Source: SHAN690 sp023262195 (GTDB lineage Bacteria; Bacteroidota; Bacteroidia; Flavobacteriales_G; Salibacteraceae). Taken from it: a DNA stretch of 64,000 bases. Position numbers and translations under genes: made by a program. Where the stretch lies: contig JAYQJE010000001.1 of the NCBI GenBank assembly GCA_038142005.1, forward strand, positions 310,001 through 374,000. Direction: 5' to 3'. The notes below the pieces were generated by a model, which saw nothing but the letters and a program-made list of their open reading frames with translations, searched no databases and was not told the origin of the DNA. Below are positions 1-9,585 of the stretch, piece by piece; position 1 is the stretch's first letter; each line of letters starts with the position of its first letter.

Positions 1-158
1 CAAACACGGCATTGGGAACGATCCTCGCGCCAGGGAACGGTTTACTTATTTAGAGGTAGAACTCGAGGGTCACTGACCCCCGACATTTTCTTGAAGCAGA
101 TTTCTGAATCAGAAATAATAATTTTACTTTGCGAGAACCCTCAAAATAATATTCGCTT

Positions 159-635
159 ATGGCTCGGAAATTAGACGCAACAGATCTAAAAATTGTACAA
201 ATCATGCAACGCAATGGTCGAATCTCTAATCTTGATCTGAGCAAGGAGATTGGCCTCTCCCCTGCGCCTACACTAGGCAGAGTCAGAAACTTAGAAAACA
301 AACGCATCATTGAAGGATACCACGCCAAAGTAAACTTGGGCAAACTGGGCATTACCGTAAAAGCCCTGATCCAAGTCACGCTGCACCAGCACCGCGGAGT
401 GAACATTAAAAACTTCATTGATGCGATCATGGAAATTCCTGAAGTAGTCGATTCCTATCAAGTAACCGGTGACTATGATTACCTGCTTCGTGTATTCAGC
501 AGCAATGTGGAAGAATTAGACCGATTGATCACGCAAAAAATTGGCTCAATTGAAGAGGTAGGACAAATCAAGTCGCATATTATTTTGAGTCACATCAAAA
601 ACTCGCGGGTTGTTCCCAAGCTCGATTTGGACTAA
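159..635 (+). CDS. Lrp/AsnC family transcriptional regulator
   Basis: The 158-residue product has the two-part Lrp/AsnC layout. An N-terminal winged helix-turn-helix (about residues 5-55, opening LDATDLKIVQIMQ and containing NGRISNLDLSKEIGLS) is followed by a RAM ligand-binding and oligomerisation domain (about 70-150, with VTGDYDYLLRV). Family members bind DNA as dimers to octamers and usually sense an amino acid. Neither the effector nor the targets can be read from the sequence. The ATG at 159 gives the normal family start. The 158 bases upstream contain no other gene, and no close partner suggests a specific regulon, so it may be a global regulator. Confidence 0.93.
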   Translation: MARKLDATDLKIVQIMQRNGRISNLDLSKEIGLSPAPTLGRVRNLENKRIIEGYHAKVNLGKLGITVKALIQVTLHQHRGVNIKNFIDAIMEIPEVVDSYQVTGDYDYLLRVFSSNVEELDRLITQKIGSIEEVGQIKSHIILSHIKNSRVVPKLDLD

Positions 636-674
636 GAATTTTAAGATTGAAAATACTCTAAAGCGAAATTCATC

Positions 675-1032
675 TTGGACATAGTAGCCTACAGAGACTA
701 TTGCTTATCCAAACCCGGAGTTACAGAAGACACGCCCTTCGGGCCCGATGTGTTGGTCATGAAAGTGATGAACAAAATGTTCGCTCTATTCGATATAGAA
801 AAGTTTGAGAGCGTAAACCTCAAATGTGATCCTGAGCGAGCTTTAGAACTGAGGGCTGAAAATCCAGGAATAACACCTGGATATCACATGAATAAAAAAA
901 CACTGGAACACGATTGCTTTTGATGGTTCAGTCTCTGATGAATTGATCATCGAATTGACCGATCTTTCTTACGATTTGGTCAGAAAATCGCTGCCCAAAA
1001 AGATGCGAGATGAGCTGGATGAATTGCACTAA
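675..1032 (+). CDS. MmcQ/YjbR family protein (frameshifted)
   Basis: The restored protein is 118 residues, the normal size for the MmcQ/YjbR (DUF1801-like, CyaY-fold) family. It begins with a TTG codon at 675 giving DIVAYRDYCLSKPGVTED, the usual family opening. The reading frame breaks in a run of seven A at 894-900. Removing one A joins GYHMNKK to HWNTIAFDGSVSDE and carries the frame to the TAA at 1032. As written, the first frame stops at 923. Function is unknown; some members have been proposed to bind DNA. It follows the Lrp gene by 39 bases and could be cotranscribed. The break is probably a sequencing error. Confidence 0.8.
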
Positions 1033-1095
1033 TTATTCGCTGCTCATCTCACTCAAAGTTTTTCCTTTGCCTTTGCTTAATTAAACGAACTCCAC

Positions 1096-1674
1096 TTGAA
1101 AAACGTCATCCAAATAATCGTTAAGTACTTCATACGTGGGGTGATCTTTTTGGTACCTGTGGTGGCCACAGTTTATGTCATCTTCAAGGCCTTCATTTAT
1201 ATTGATGGGATAATTCCATATGAAATTCCAGGACTTGGTTTGCTCACCCTTTTTGCAACCTTGACCATTTTCGGAGTTTTGGCCAGCACGGTTTTAGCCC
1301 AGCCGCTCATCTTTTGGGGAAATCAGCTGCTGAAAACATCACCACTCATCAAAACGATTTACAGTTCTATCCGAGACTTATTGTCGGCATTTGTAGGCAA
1401 TCAAAAGCGCTTTGATAAACCTGTGCTCGTTAAATTGGTCAAGAATTCATCGGTAGAGAAATTTGGATTTCTTACGTCAGATGACCTTTCTGAACTCGGG
1501 GTGAGCAAAGATAAAGTGGCGGTGTACCTTCCACACAGTTATGCTTTCTCTGGCAATCTTTATATCGTGCCTGCAGAAAATATCACCCCCATAGATGCCT
1601 CTGCTGCTGATGTAATGAAATTCATCGTGAGTGGAGGAGTTAGTTCAGTAAACGATACAGAGAAACTTGATTAA
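1096..1674 (+). CDS. DUF502 family membrane protein
   Basis: The 192-residue protein matches the DUF502 family. It has two N-terminal membrane segments (about residues 12-33 and 46-72, with the FLVPVVATVYV stretch typical of the family) and a soluble C-terminal part containing LPHSYAFSGNLYIVP and a terminal MKFIVSGGVSS. The start is TTG at 1096; no ATG in frame gives a better N-terminus. The 3' end overlaps the start of the downstream EamA transporter by eight bases, so the two are probably translated together. The family's biochemical role is unknown, so none is assigned beyond an inner-membrane location. Confidence 0.88.
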   Translation: MKNVIQIIVKYFIRGVIFLVPVVATVYVIFKAFIYIDGIIPYEIPGLGLLTLFATLTIFGVLASTVLAQPLIFWGNQLLKTSPLIKTIYSSIRDLLSAFVGNQKRFDKPVLVKLVKNSSVEKFGFLTSDDLSELGVSKDKVAVYLPHSYAFSGNLYIVPAENITPIDASAADVMKFIVSGGVSSVNDTEKLD

Positions 1675-2569
1675 AGCACTGGTTGGCAATGTGAGCAAGC
1701 ATCAACTTAGCTTGCACGGAATCATATTTCTGTGGGGGTTCACAGGCATTCTTGGTAAGCTTATAAGCATTGATTCTATTTCCATCGTTTGGTGGAGGAT
1801 GACCATCGCATTTATTGGGCTTGTTGCATTCATGTTGGCGACACGAAGGCCGTTAAAAGGTTCGGTGTCTAACGTTGTTAAATACGTTTTTGTCGGCATG
1901 ATCACCGCTGCGCATTGGATCTTCTTTTTTGAAGCCATCAAAGTTTCCAATGTGAGCATCACACTCACCACCTTGGCCAGCACTTCCCTATTCGTAGCAT
2001 TGATCGAACCCGTTTTCTTTAAGCGAAAAATCATCGCGTATGAAGTTGTCTTTGGACTCATTACCATATTTGGCTTAGGGCTCATATTTCAAGCAGAAAC
2101 CGAGTATGGGCTGGGCATATTATTCGCGCTCATCTCTGCCATACTCGCTGCCGTGTTTAGAACAATCAATGGAATATTTGTGCGGTATGACAAACCCACC
2201 AAAATCACCGCATACGAAATGCTCGGTGGCGTAATCGGTATTTCCGCGTATACCCTTTTTAATACTGATCAAGTGACCATGCCTGTTGGTATTGATTGGC
2301 TTTGGCTCTTATTACTCGGGCTTGTGTGCACCAGTATGGCCTTTGTGGTAAGCATTGAAGTGATGAAAACACTCAGCCCATTTACCGTAAGCATCAGTAT
2401 AAATATGGAGCCGATTTATGCGATCATATTCGCACTGCTTATCTTCAAAGAAGATGAATATATGAGTCCGCTCTTTTATGCAGGCGCCACCATTGTGATG
2501 GGAACCATATTCTTAAACAGCTACTTCAAGCGCAAAGCGCAAAAAACTAGCGAACAACAAACGGACTAA
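1667..2569 (+). CDS. EamA/DMT family transporter
   Basis: This is a 300-residue integral membrane protein with about ten hydrophobic helices arranged as two tandem EamA halves (roughly residues 15-145 and 155-290), as in the drug/metabolite transporter superfamily. HGIIFLWGFTGILGK near the start and the INMEPIYAIIFALLIFKE segment near the end are typical. The substrate cannot be inferred. Translation starts at TTG 1667, inside the last codons of the DUF502 gene, which suggests translational coupling. Its 3' end overlaps the convergent PKD-protein gene on the other strand by 23 bases. Confidence 0.9.
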   Translation: MIKALVGNVSKHQLSLHGIIFLWGFTGILGKLISIDSISIVWWRMTIAFIGLVAFMLATRRPLKGSVSNVVKYVFVGMITAAHWIFFFEAIKVSNVSITLTTLASTSLFVALIEPVFFKRKIIAYEVVFGLITIFGLGLIFQAETEYGLGILFALISAILAAVFRTINGIFVRYDKPTKITAYEMLGGVIGISAYTLFNTDQVTMPVGIDWLWLLLLGLVCTSMAFVVSIEVMKTLSPFTVSISINMEPIYAIIFALLIFKEDEYMSPLFYAGATIVMGTIFLNSYFKRKAQKTSEQQTD

Positions 2570-3848
2570 CAGACACCGTGTTGCTGTTTTCCATCAGTCG
2601 TAAAAAGTAAGTGCCTGCTTCGATGTTTAAGCCAAACTCCGCTTGCGTGGCATTGGAACCTAATTCTTCATCCAAAAGAAGCCTGCCGGCAACATCGGTG
2701 ATTTGTACTTGATATCCCTGCATGGAAGCACCGCCAACATCCAGTGTGCATGAACCGTTATTTGGATTTGGGTAAATGTTTATCGATGCACCCATTGGCG
2801 AATCATCCAAGCCGAGAGGAAATACATTAACGTCTTTGCAAATTTTACCACACTCGCTTCCATCATCATATGTGGTTAGACAGACCTTGTATGCTCCAAA
2901 AGCATTGTATGTGTAAATCGGCTGCTCAAAGGTTGAAGTATTTCCATCGCCAAACTCCCAAAGCACGGATGTCACCTCGCCAACCACGGTTGAGTCGAAG
3001 AAGGTAAACGTATTGGTGCTCAAATCTCTGGTATAAGTGAAATAAGGTTCGCATGTATATTCAACCACTTCGATGGTTTCGCAGTATTCATCAATGCAAA
3101 AAGGGAAGGGATTAATTACAGAGAGGCATACCTCATAGGAACCTGGTTCTGAATATACATAAGTAGGCTCCTCATCAAAATTTGGGGCAGAACCATCACC
3201 AAAATCCCAAGTTGTAATCAGACCACCGCTAGATAGATTCTTGAATGCAATTTCCAACTCATTTGCCGTATATGAGTATTTGGCTTGACATGGACCAGCG
3301 CCACCACCGCCATCTCCTTCAACGGTAACTTCTTCGCAGTGCTCTGCTTCACAACTAAAGTTGACGGAATCATACACGAATAAGCAGACTTCGTAGGTGC
3401 CTTCTTGCAAGTAAGTGTATTCTGGATTGGCATCTTCACTAAAGCCTCCCACAAAATCACCAAAATCCCAAAAATGCGCATTGTATGGACCTTCAGATTC
3501 ATCAAAAAACTGTACTACCAATTCGTCAGCTAAAAAGCTAAAATCGGCTTCGCAAAACGTATCAGACATAAACACCTCATAACACACAGAGTCACACATA
3601 GTGCCCGCATCAAAGAGTGATAAACACACTGTGTAAAACCCAGCTGAATCATACTCATGCACCAACGTGGAATCATTTGTACCATTCCCATCTCCAAAGT
3701 CAATCCATAAAGAATCATATGTTCCAAACGAGAAGTTTATGAATTCAAACTCCAGTTGGTCGGTCTCCCAATCGAAGTCAGCGGTGCATTGAGCAATTGA
3801 CCCAAATTGAATGAGCATTATAGTGAGGGCGGTGAATAGATATTTCAT
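2547..3848 (-). CDS. Secreted PKD-repeat protein with T9SS sorting domain
   Basis: The 433-residue product is predicted to be exported and displayed at the surface. It has an N-terminal signal peptide (MKYLFTALTIMLIQFGSIA), four consecutive PKD domains of about 80 residues (each with a WxFGDG-like turn such as WIDFGDGNG, WDFGDGSAP and WEFGDGNT, and a YxVCL strand), and a type A T9SS C-terminal domain starting at INIYPNPNNG and ending GTYFLRLMENS. The frame is open a further 40 codons upstream, but that part lacks signal-peptide character and would span the promoter, so the ATG at 3848 is preferred. The repeated cysteine pattern in every PKD unit suggests intradomain disulfides. No catalytic domain is visible; adhesion is possible but unproven. 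Confidence 0.88.
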   Translation of the reverse strand: MKYLFTALTIMLIQFGSIAQCTADFDWETDQLEFEFINFSFGTYDSLWIDFGDGNGTNDSTLVHEYDSAGFYTVCLSLFDAGTMCDSVCYEVFMSDTFCEADFSFLADELVVQFFDESEGPYNAHFWDFGDFVGGFSEDANPEYTYLQEGTYEVCLFVYDSVNFSCEAEHCEEVTVEGDGGGGAGPCQAKYSYTANELEIAFKNLSSGGLITTWDFGDGSAPNFDEEPTYVYSEPGSYEVCLSVINPFPFCIDEYCETIEVVEYTCEPYFTYTRDLSTNTFTFFDSTVVGEVTSVLWEFGDGNTSTFEQPIYTYNAFGAYKVCLTTYDDGSECGKICKDVNVFPLGLDDSPMGASINIYPNPNNGSCTLDVGGASMQGYQVQITDVAGRLLLDEELGSNATQAEFGLNIEAGTYFLRLMENSNTVSVSPFVVR

Positions 3849-3870
3849 GCGTTGAAAATTAATTGGTAAC

Positions 3871-3878
3871 CAAACGTA
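3871..3878 (-). promoter_or_regulatory. Bacteroidota -7 box (PKD protein gene)
   Basis: On the minus strand this reads TACGTTTG, a perfect match to the Bacteroidota sigma-ABfr -7 consensus TAnnTTTG, 22 bases upstream of the preferred ATG. No well-spaced TTG element was found further upstream. Confidence 0.4.
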
Positions 3879-3969
3879 CGCAAAGATGCATTGGTTGGTG
3901 GAGATATCGAGTTTTTTCAAGCAGTAAACTTTAGCTTGTCTTACATTGCCTGTTGTAAAAAACTTCACT

Positions 3970-4384
3970 ATGAAAATTGAAACGCGAATAACGATTGCGG
4001 CACCTTCTGATCAGGTTTGGAAACACCTCATTAACATGGAAGCTTATGATGAATGGAATCCATTTCTGCGGTTCCGCGGAGGTGAAATCAAAAAAGGGAG
4101 GGCAAATCCACATTGAGGCTAGTGGCACAAAATTCAGCCCGATACTTTTGGCCGTGGATGAAAACAAAAAACTTGAGTGGATCGGGCGGCTCGGTTTCAA
4201 AGGCCTTTTTGATGGCACCCATACTTTTGAACTCAACGACCTCGGCAATGGCACCACAGAGCTCATTCAACGAGAGCAGTTCTCAGGTTTGCTTGTGCCG
4301 ATATTTAAAATGAAATTGGAAAAAGAAACCCGCCTAAACTTCCAAAAGATGAACGAGGCGTTGAAGGAGCGAGTAGAGAATTAA
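3970..4384 (+). CDS. SRPBCC domain protein (frameshifted)
   Basis: The restored protein is 137 residues and matches the polyketide cyclase/SRPBCC small-molecule binding fold. The N-terminal strand-helix ETRITIAAPSDQVWKHL is followed by EAYDEWNPFL, and the end has GLFDGTHTFEL and FSGLLVPIFK, all typical. The frame breaks in the A6/G3 run at 4090-4098; dropping one base joins GGEIKK to GGQIHIEAS. As written, the ATG frame stops at 4135. The ligand is unknown. It is divergent from the PKD gene and shares a 121-base intergenic region with it. Confidence 0.8.
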
Positions 4385-4514
4385 ATATTGGCTCAGGTTA
4401 AGGCCGTAAAACTGTTAATATCTAAACCGGAAAAACTTTCATAAACCACATTTGTTTACCTCTGTATTAACCAAAGAGAAGCTGCCCAGAAGAGGGCTCA
4501 AGTGGATCGAAGTT

Positions 4515-4522
4515 TACATTTG
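4515..4522 (+). promoter_or_regulatory. Bacteroidota -7 box (ispG), possibly leaderless
   Basis: TACATTTG is a perfect TAnnTTTG -7 element. Its last base lies only six bases before the ispG ATG at 4528, so transcription would start at or next to the start codon. No -33 TTG at the usual distance is evident. The 143-base gap (4385-4527) shows nothing else. Confidence 0.45.
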
Positions 4523-4527
4523 CACCT

Positions 4528-6464
4528 ATGTCTCAAGAAGCAACCACTACACACAAAAGCTACTGCAATAGCCTTACGGAATACAGCCGATTTAAAACAC
4601 GCGAAGTGATGATTGGTAGCGTTGGAATTGGAGGTGACAACCCGATTCGAGTGCAGTCGATGACCACCACCGATACCATGGACACCATGGCCACCGTGGA
4701 GCAAAGCATCCGAATGATTGATGCCGGTTGCGAATTGGTGAGAATCACCGCTCCGAGCAAACGCGATGCGGAGAATCTCCAAAACATTAAAGATGAACTT
4801 AGAAAACGTGGTTATGATACTCCGCTCGTGGCTGACATACATTTCACTCCAAACGCAGCCGAAATTGCCGCTAAGATTGTAGAGAAGGTGCGCGTGAACC
4901 CGGGCAACTATGCCGACAAGAAAAAGTTTGTGCACATCGAATACAACGATGAGACTTACCAAGCAGAATTAGACCGTATTCGCGAGCGGTTTACACCATT
5001 GGTAAAAATCTGCAAGGAGCACGGTACCGCCATGCGCATCGGAACCAATCATGGTTCACTATCGGATAGAATATTGAGCCGATACGGTGACACTCCTTTG
5101 GGTATGGTGGAAAGCGCCATGGAGTTTTTGCATATCTGCAGAGACCACGACTATCATGACATTGTGCTATCCATGAAAGCCAGCAACACACAAGTGATGG
5201 TTCAGGCTTATCGATTGTTGGTGAATCGGATGATTGGCGAAGGAATGAACTATCCGCTTCATTTAGGGGTAACGGAAGCAGGCGAAGGTGAGGACGGCAG
5301 AATCAAATCTGCCGCAGGCATCGGCACTTTGCTGGAAGACGGATTAGGAGATACCATTCGAGTTTCGTTGACAGAGGAGCCGGAGTTTGAAATTCCCGTG
5401 GCTTACGCATTGGCAAAGCGCTATGATAAACGCTTGCCACATGCATCCATTCCAGCTATTGAGTCCTATCCAATCGATCCTTTCGGATACCACCGAAGAA
5501 GCTCTCACGAAGTAGTGAACATTGGCGACCATAACGTTCCGAGAATTGTTCACGATTTCGCAGACAAAGAAGTAATCAACGCAGCCAATTTGCATGCCGT
5601 TGGATACAATTATAGCGTACCCTTAGACAAATGGAATATCGCAGATCAAGCTTGTGACTTCATATACATGGGAGATAAGTCATTGAATTTTGAAATACCT
5701 GGAACGCTGGGGGTGATTCAAGATGCAGCTGTATGGAATGGTGAAGAACGGCACTATCCATTGTTCGAGAGCATCAGTTACGTAGTGGCTGAAAAAAATC
5801 AGACAAACTCAACTTTGTGCACTGCGATATTGATGGCATCGATTTGCCATTAATCGCTACACTTAAGCATGACAACACCGCGGTATTGGTCTTGACTACT
5901 TCAAACAACCACGGCATGCCAGAGCAGCGCTCGGCCATTTTCAGATTAATAAATGAAGGCTTACAAACGCCTGTCATAATTCAGCGGAAATATTCTGAGC
6001 TTGAAGAAAATGATTTCCAACTGTTCGCCTCCACCGATTTGGGTGGATTATTGCTCGATGGTTTGGGCGATGGAATTTGGATTCAAGCCGAAAATTGTGG
6101 CAGTCGTAAAATGGTGAATGCGCTGGGTTTTGGTATCCTTCAGGCTACTAGAACACGCATCTCAAAAACCGAGTACATCAGCTGCCCATCATGCGGGCGA
6201 ACCCTGTTTGATCTGCAAGAAACCACTGCAAAAATTAGAGCACGCACCAGTCATCTGAAGGGCGTGAAAATTGGCATTATGGGGTGCATTGTAAATGGTC
6301 CTGGTGAAATGGCCGATGCCGATTATGGATATGTAGGCACCGGACCAGGCAAAATCACGCTATATAAGGAAAAGGAAGTTGTGAAGCGCAATATTCCCGA
6401 AGCAGACGCCTTAGATGAACTCATCGAACTTATCGCAGAGCACGGAGATTGGGTTGACGCATAG
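4528..6464 (+). CDS. ispG: 4-hydroxy-3-methylbut-2-enyl diphosphate synthase, long type (frameshifted)
   Basis: IspG (GcpE) makes HMBPP from methylerythritol cyclodiphosphate in the MEP isoprenoid pathway, using a [4Fe-4S] cluster. The restored 645-residue protein is the long form of Bacteroidota, Chlamydia and plants, with a large insert between the N-terminal TIM barrel (VQSMTTTDTMDT, about residue 43) and the Fe-S domain. The cluster ligands are visible near the C-terminus: CPSCG, then GCIVNGPGEMADAD with its cysteine and glutamate. The frame breaks in the A7 run at 5792-5798, where adding one A joins YVVAEKK to SDKLNFVHCDIDG. The first frame stops at 5853. Because the pathway is normally essential, a sequencing error is much more likely than a dead gene. 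Confidence 0.93.
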
Positions 6465-6501
6465 AAATTTAGTTGTGCGGCAATAAGTTCGTTTCAACTT
6501 T

Positions 6502-6509
6502 TACATTTG
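6502..6509 (+). promoter_or_regulatory. Bacteroidota -7 box (metK)
   Basis: TACATTTG matches TAnnTTTG exactly and lies 27 bases before the metK ATG. A TTG at 6473-6475 is further away than the usual -33 spacing. The short gap shows no room for a SAM riboswitch. Confidence 0.4.
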
Positions 6510-6536
6510 ACATCCTTACTAATTACAAGAACATTC

Positions 6537-7790
6537 ATGTCGTATTTATTCACCTCCGAGTCCGTTTCTGAAGGACACCCCGATAAAGTTTCTGACGCCA
6601 TATCTGACGCGCTTGTGGACCATTTTCTCGCGTTTGATCCCGAATCAAAAGTGGCGTGTGAAACATTGGTTACCACAGGTCAAGTGGTATTGGCAGGTGA
6701 AGTAAAGACCAATACTTATCTCGATGTTCAGAGCATCGCGCGTGATGTGATCGCTCGAATTGGCTACACAAAAAGTGCCTACATGTTTGAGGCAAACTCA
6801 TGCGGTGTGTTGTCCGCCATTCACGAACAAAGTCCAGATATCAATCAAGGAGTGGACAAAGCCAATAAAGAGGAGCAAGGCGCTGGCGACCAAGGAATGA
6901 TGTTTGGTTATGCCACCAACGAAACTGAGAACTACATGCCTCTTGCGGCCGACTTGAGCCATAAAATGTTGATAGAACTTGCGGCCATCAGAAAGGCCGG
7001 TAAAGAAATGACCTATTTGCGTCCAGACAGTAAGAGTCAAGTTACCATTGAATATGGCGATGACAATCAACCACAAAAAATTGTGGCCATAGTATTGTCT
7101 ACCCAACATGACGACTGGACAGATGAGACCACCATGCTTGAGACCATTAAAAAAGATGTCATCAACATTCTAATTCCACGGGTTAAGGCTCAACTTCCTC
7201 AGCACATACAAGATTTGTTTACCGATGATATCACCTATCATGTGAATCCAACCGGAGTGTTTGTCATAGGAGGTCCACATGGCGATACCGGATTGACTGG
7301 TCGAAAGATAATCGTAGATACCTACGGTGGAAAAGGTGCTCACGGTGGCGGAGCGTTTAGCGGAAAAGATCCAAGCAAAGTGGATCGGTCGGCTGCCTAT
7401 GCCACAAGGCACATCGCCAAAAATGCGGTTGCGGCAGGCATTGCCGATGAAATGTTGGTACAGGTTGCCTATGCCATTGGTGTAGCAGATCCTGTAGGGC
7501 TTTATGTCAATACCTATGGCACCAGCAAGGTGGACATGACCGATGGTGAAATCGCTAAAAAGCTTGGCTCCATTTTTAACATGCGGCCTTACGCCATTGA
7601 GCAACGCTTCAAATTAAGGTCTCCGATTTACAGCGAAACAGCTGCATACGGACATATGGGAAGAAAAACGGAAACGGTCACCAAAACCTTCACAAATGGA
7701 AACGGGGAGAAAGTTGAACACAGTGTGAAACTCTTTCCATGGGAGGAATTGAATATGGTGGACGATATAAAGGCTGCGTTTAATATCTGA
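6537..7790 (+). CDS. metK: S-adenosylmethionine synthetase
   Basis: MetK condenses ATP and methionine to S-adenosylmethionine in the cytoplasm. The 417-residue protein shows the family signatures: SVSEGHPDKVSDAISD at the N-terminus, GAGDQGMMFGYA in the centre, and GPHGDTGLTGRK followed by GGGAFSGKDPSKVDRSAAY. The frame is open ten codons further upstream, but MSYLFTSESVSEGHP is the conserved start. The stop TGA overlaps the ATG of the downstream glycosyltransferase by one base (TGATG), suggesting coupled translation. Nothing is unusual in the protein. Confidence 0.97.
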   Translation: MSYLFTSESVSEGHPDKVSDAISDALVDHFLAFDPESKVACETLVTTGQVVLAGEVKTNTYLDVQSIARDVIARIGYTKSAYMFEANSCGVLSAIHEQSPDINQGVDKANKEEQGAGDQGMMFGYATNETENYMPLAADLSHKMLIELAAIRKAGKEMTYLRPDSKSQVTIEYGDDNQPQKIVAIVLSTQHDDWTDETTMLETIKKDVINILIPRVKAQLPQHIQDLFTDDITYHVNPTGVFVIGGPHGDTGLTGRKIIVDTYGGKGAHGGGAFSGKDPSKVDRSAAYATRHIAKNAVAAGIADEMLVQVAYAIGVADPVGLYVNTYGTSKVDMTDGEIAKKLGSIFNMRPYAIEQRFKLRSPIYSETAAYGHMGRKTETVTKTFTNGNGEKVEHSVKLFPWEELNMVDDIKAAFNI

Positions 7791-9028
7791 TGGCAACAAA
7801 AAAGCCCTCTCTGTATTTCTTAACCACCGAATTACCTTGGCCCGCGACAAGCGGTGGCCGAATCAAAACCTACAGGCTCCTCAAATTTCTGAGTCAGCAC
7901 TACGATGTGCGCTTGGCCTGTGCTCATGGTGCCAACGACCGCAATACGCTGACCCAACTTCGCGAAGCCAGTGGCATTGCAAGCGTGCAAGTTTTTGGTG
8001 AACTAAGGTCGAGAAACGCCCTTAATTGGTTTATGGCCATTGCCCAATTTCCGACATTGAATTGTTATCGCGTTTACTCTAAAAAAATGGAATCGGTCAT
8101 GCGCTGGGGCATTGAGCAAGCAGAGGTAACCATTGTCGATCATTTGGAGATGATGGAGATGATTCCTGAAAACCGAATATCAAAAGTAATTTATCACAGC
8201 CACAATGCAGAGTTTAGACTTCGGGCCGACTATGCTAAAATCGAAACAAATCCCATAAAAAAATGGGTCCTAGATTGGGAGGCAGACCGAGTGAAGATAT
8301 TTGAGCGCTGGGCGATCAAGCGCACAGCATTCACTTTTGCTGCACCGAACGATCAAGCCAGCATTATGGACGCCAATAAATTGGACGCTAATAAATTTCG
8401 CTTGACATATCACCTAGGTGACGAGTCGCTTTTGGAAAAACCAACCATCGATCTAAAGGGGAATAAGCCTCGAGTACTCTTTATGGGGACATTGAGTTGG
8501 ATGCCAAATAAGGATGGCATAAACTGGTATATCGATCATGTTTGGCCACAAGTAGTCAGCAAAATGCCTAGTGCCGAGCTGATCATTTGTGGAAAGGGTG
8601 CGGATTCAAATTTGGTCAATAAAGCAGCCAATACGAAAGGAGTCTCGTATTTAGGATTTGTAGAGGACTTAAATGCCGTAATGGAAACTTGCAAAGCCGC
8701 CATAATTCCTTTACGATTCGGAAGCGGCATGAAGATCAAAACACTCGATGCTATGTATCGAGGGCTACCTGTGCTTAGTTCCAATGTGGGTATTGATGGA
8801 CTCGATGTTGAACATGATAATCATGCTCTTATTTGCCAAAATGATGAGGAGTGGGTACAGCAGACGATTAGCGTGTTAAATGAAGAATCTAAAATGCAAG
8901 CCATGGCAGACCGCGCAAGAGCTCTGGTCAGAGACAAGTATGTTTATCCGCAGATATTTAGATCCATGCTGGGCGACATGCAACAAACCTTCCTAGCGAT
9001 GTTTCATAATCATGTTAGGTTGAATTAG
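7790..9028 (+). CDS. GT4/GT1-type glycosyltransferase
   Basis: This 412-residue protein has the GT-B fold of retaining GT4-family transferases. The N-terminal acceptor domain opens with the glycine-rich SGGRIKTYRLLKFLS. The C-terminal nucleotide-sugar domain carries FMGTLSWMPNKDG, an AELIICGKG strand, FVEDLNAVMETCKAAIIPLRFGSG in part, and GLPVLSSNVGIDGLD. The donor and acceptor sugars cannot be determined. It starts on the last base of metK, yet a link to the polysaccharide operon at 9.6-15.9 kb is plausible by proximity, as both would feed envelope glycan assembly. Confidence 0.88.
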   Translation: MATKKPSLYFLTTELPWPATSGGRIKTYRLLKFLSQHYDVRLACAHGANDRNTLTQLREASGIASVQVFGELRSRNALNWFMAIAQFPTLNCYRVYSKKMESVMRWGIEQAEVTIVDHLEMMEMIPENRISKVIYHSHNAEFRLRADYAKIETNPIKKWVLDWEADRVKIFERWAIKRTAFTFAAPNDQASIMDANKLDANKFRLTYHLGDESLLEKPTIDLKGNKPRVLFMGTLSWMPNKDGINWYIDHVWPQVVSKMPSAELIICGKGADSNLVNKAANTKGVSYLGFVEDLNAVMETCKAAIIPLRFGSGMKIKTLDAMYRGLPVLSSNVGIDGLDVEHDNHALICQNDEEWVQQTISVLNEESKMQAMADRARALVRDKYVYPQIFRSMLGDMQQTFLAMFHNHVRLN

Positions 9029-9047
9029 ATCAATCTTCCAAGACCAA

Positions 9048-9575
9048 ATGAGAAACTTCTTTTCAATCACACTTTTGATACTGTTGGCTACTCAAGTAAG
9101 CCAATGCCAAAACAAAAAGGAAATACCGATGGAAAACGTCAAGAAAGAAAATCCATACTATTCGAGAACGGATACAACCAAGCTCGAGATCAGCAATGAT
9201 GAGTGGAAGAAGGTGCTACCTGAAGATGTTTATTACATCGCACGTGAAAAGGGAACAGAGCGCGCCTTCACTGGCAAATATTGGGATTATGACGGGCTGG
9301 GTGATTACTACTGTGCTGCCTGCGGAAATCCCCTTTTCGTGTCTGACTCAAAGTTTAGCAGCCAATGCGGATGGCCCAGCTTCTTTGAGGCCATCAGTGA
9401 AAACAGCGTCAACTATTATAAGGACACGTCTTTTGGAATGATTCGCACGGAAGTCACCTGTGGGCGCTGCGATGGTCACTTAGGGCACATTTTTGATGAC
9501 GGTCCACCCCCAACGTACAAACGTTTTTGCATGAATTCGGTGGTGCTAGATTTCGAGCCCAAGACGGAAGACTAG
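9048..9575 (+). CDS. msrB: Exported peptide-methionine (R)-S-oxide reductase
   Basis: MsrB reduces methionine-R-sulfoxide in proteins. The 175-residue product has a hydrophobic N-terminus ending at a cysteine near residue 20 (TQVSQC), suggesting an exported or lipoprotein form, then the full MsrB domain. The two zinc CxxC pairs (CAAC and CGRC) are present, as are CGWPSF, GHLGHIFDDGP and the catalytic cysteine in RFCMNS. The lipobox is not canonical, so lipidation is uncertain. It sits 19 bases after the glycosyltransferase, and its 3' end faces the convergent Wzi-like gene ten bases away. Confidence 0.93.
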   Translation: MRNFFSITLLILLATQVSQCQNKKEIPMENVKKENPYYSRTDTTKLEISNDEWKKVLPEDVYYIAREKGTERAFTGKYWDYDGLGDYYCAACGNPLFVSDSKFSSQCGWPSFFEAISENSVNYYKDTSFGMIRTEVTCGRCDGHLGHIFDDGPPPTYKRFCMNSVVLDFEPKTED

Positions 9576-9585
9576 TGAATCTTTT

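Noticed and set aside
6465..6536. SAM riboswitch upstream of metK
   Set aside because: The gap is 72 bases, with a -7 box in the middle and no convincing stem-loop or pseudoknot, so there is no room for a known SAM aptamer plus switch.
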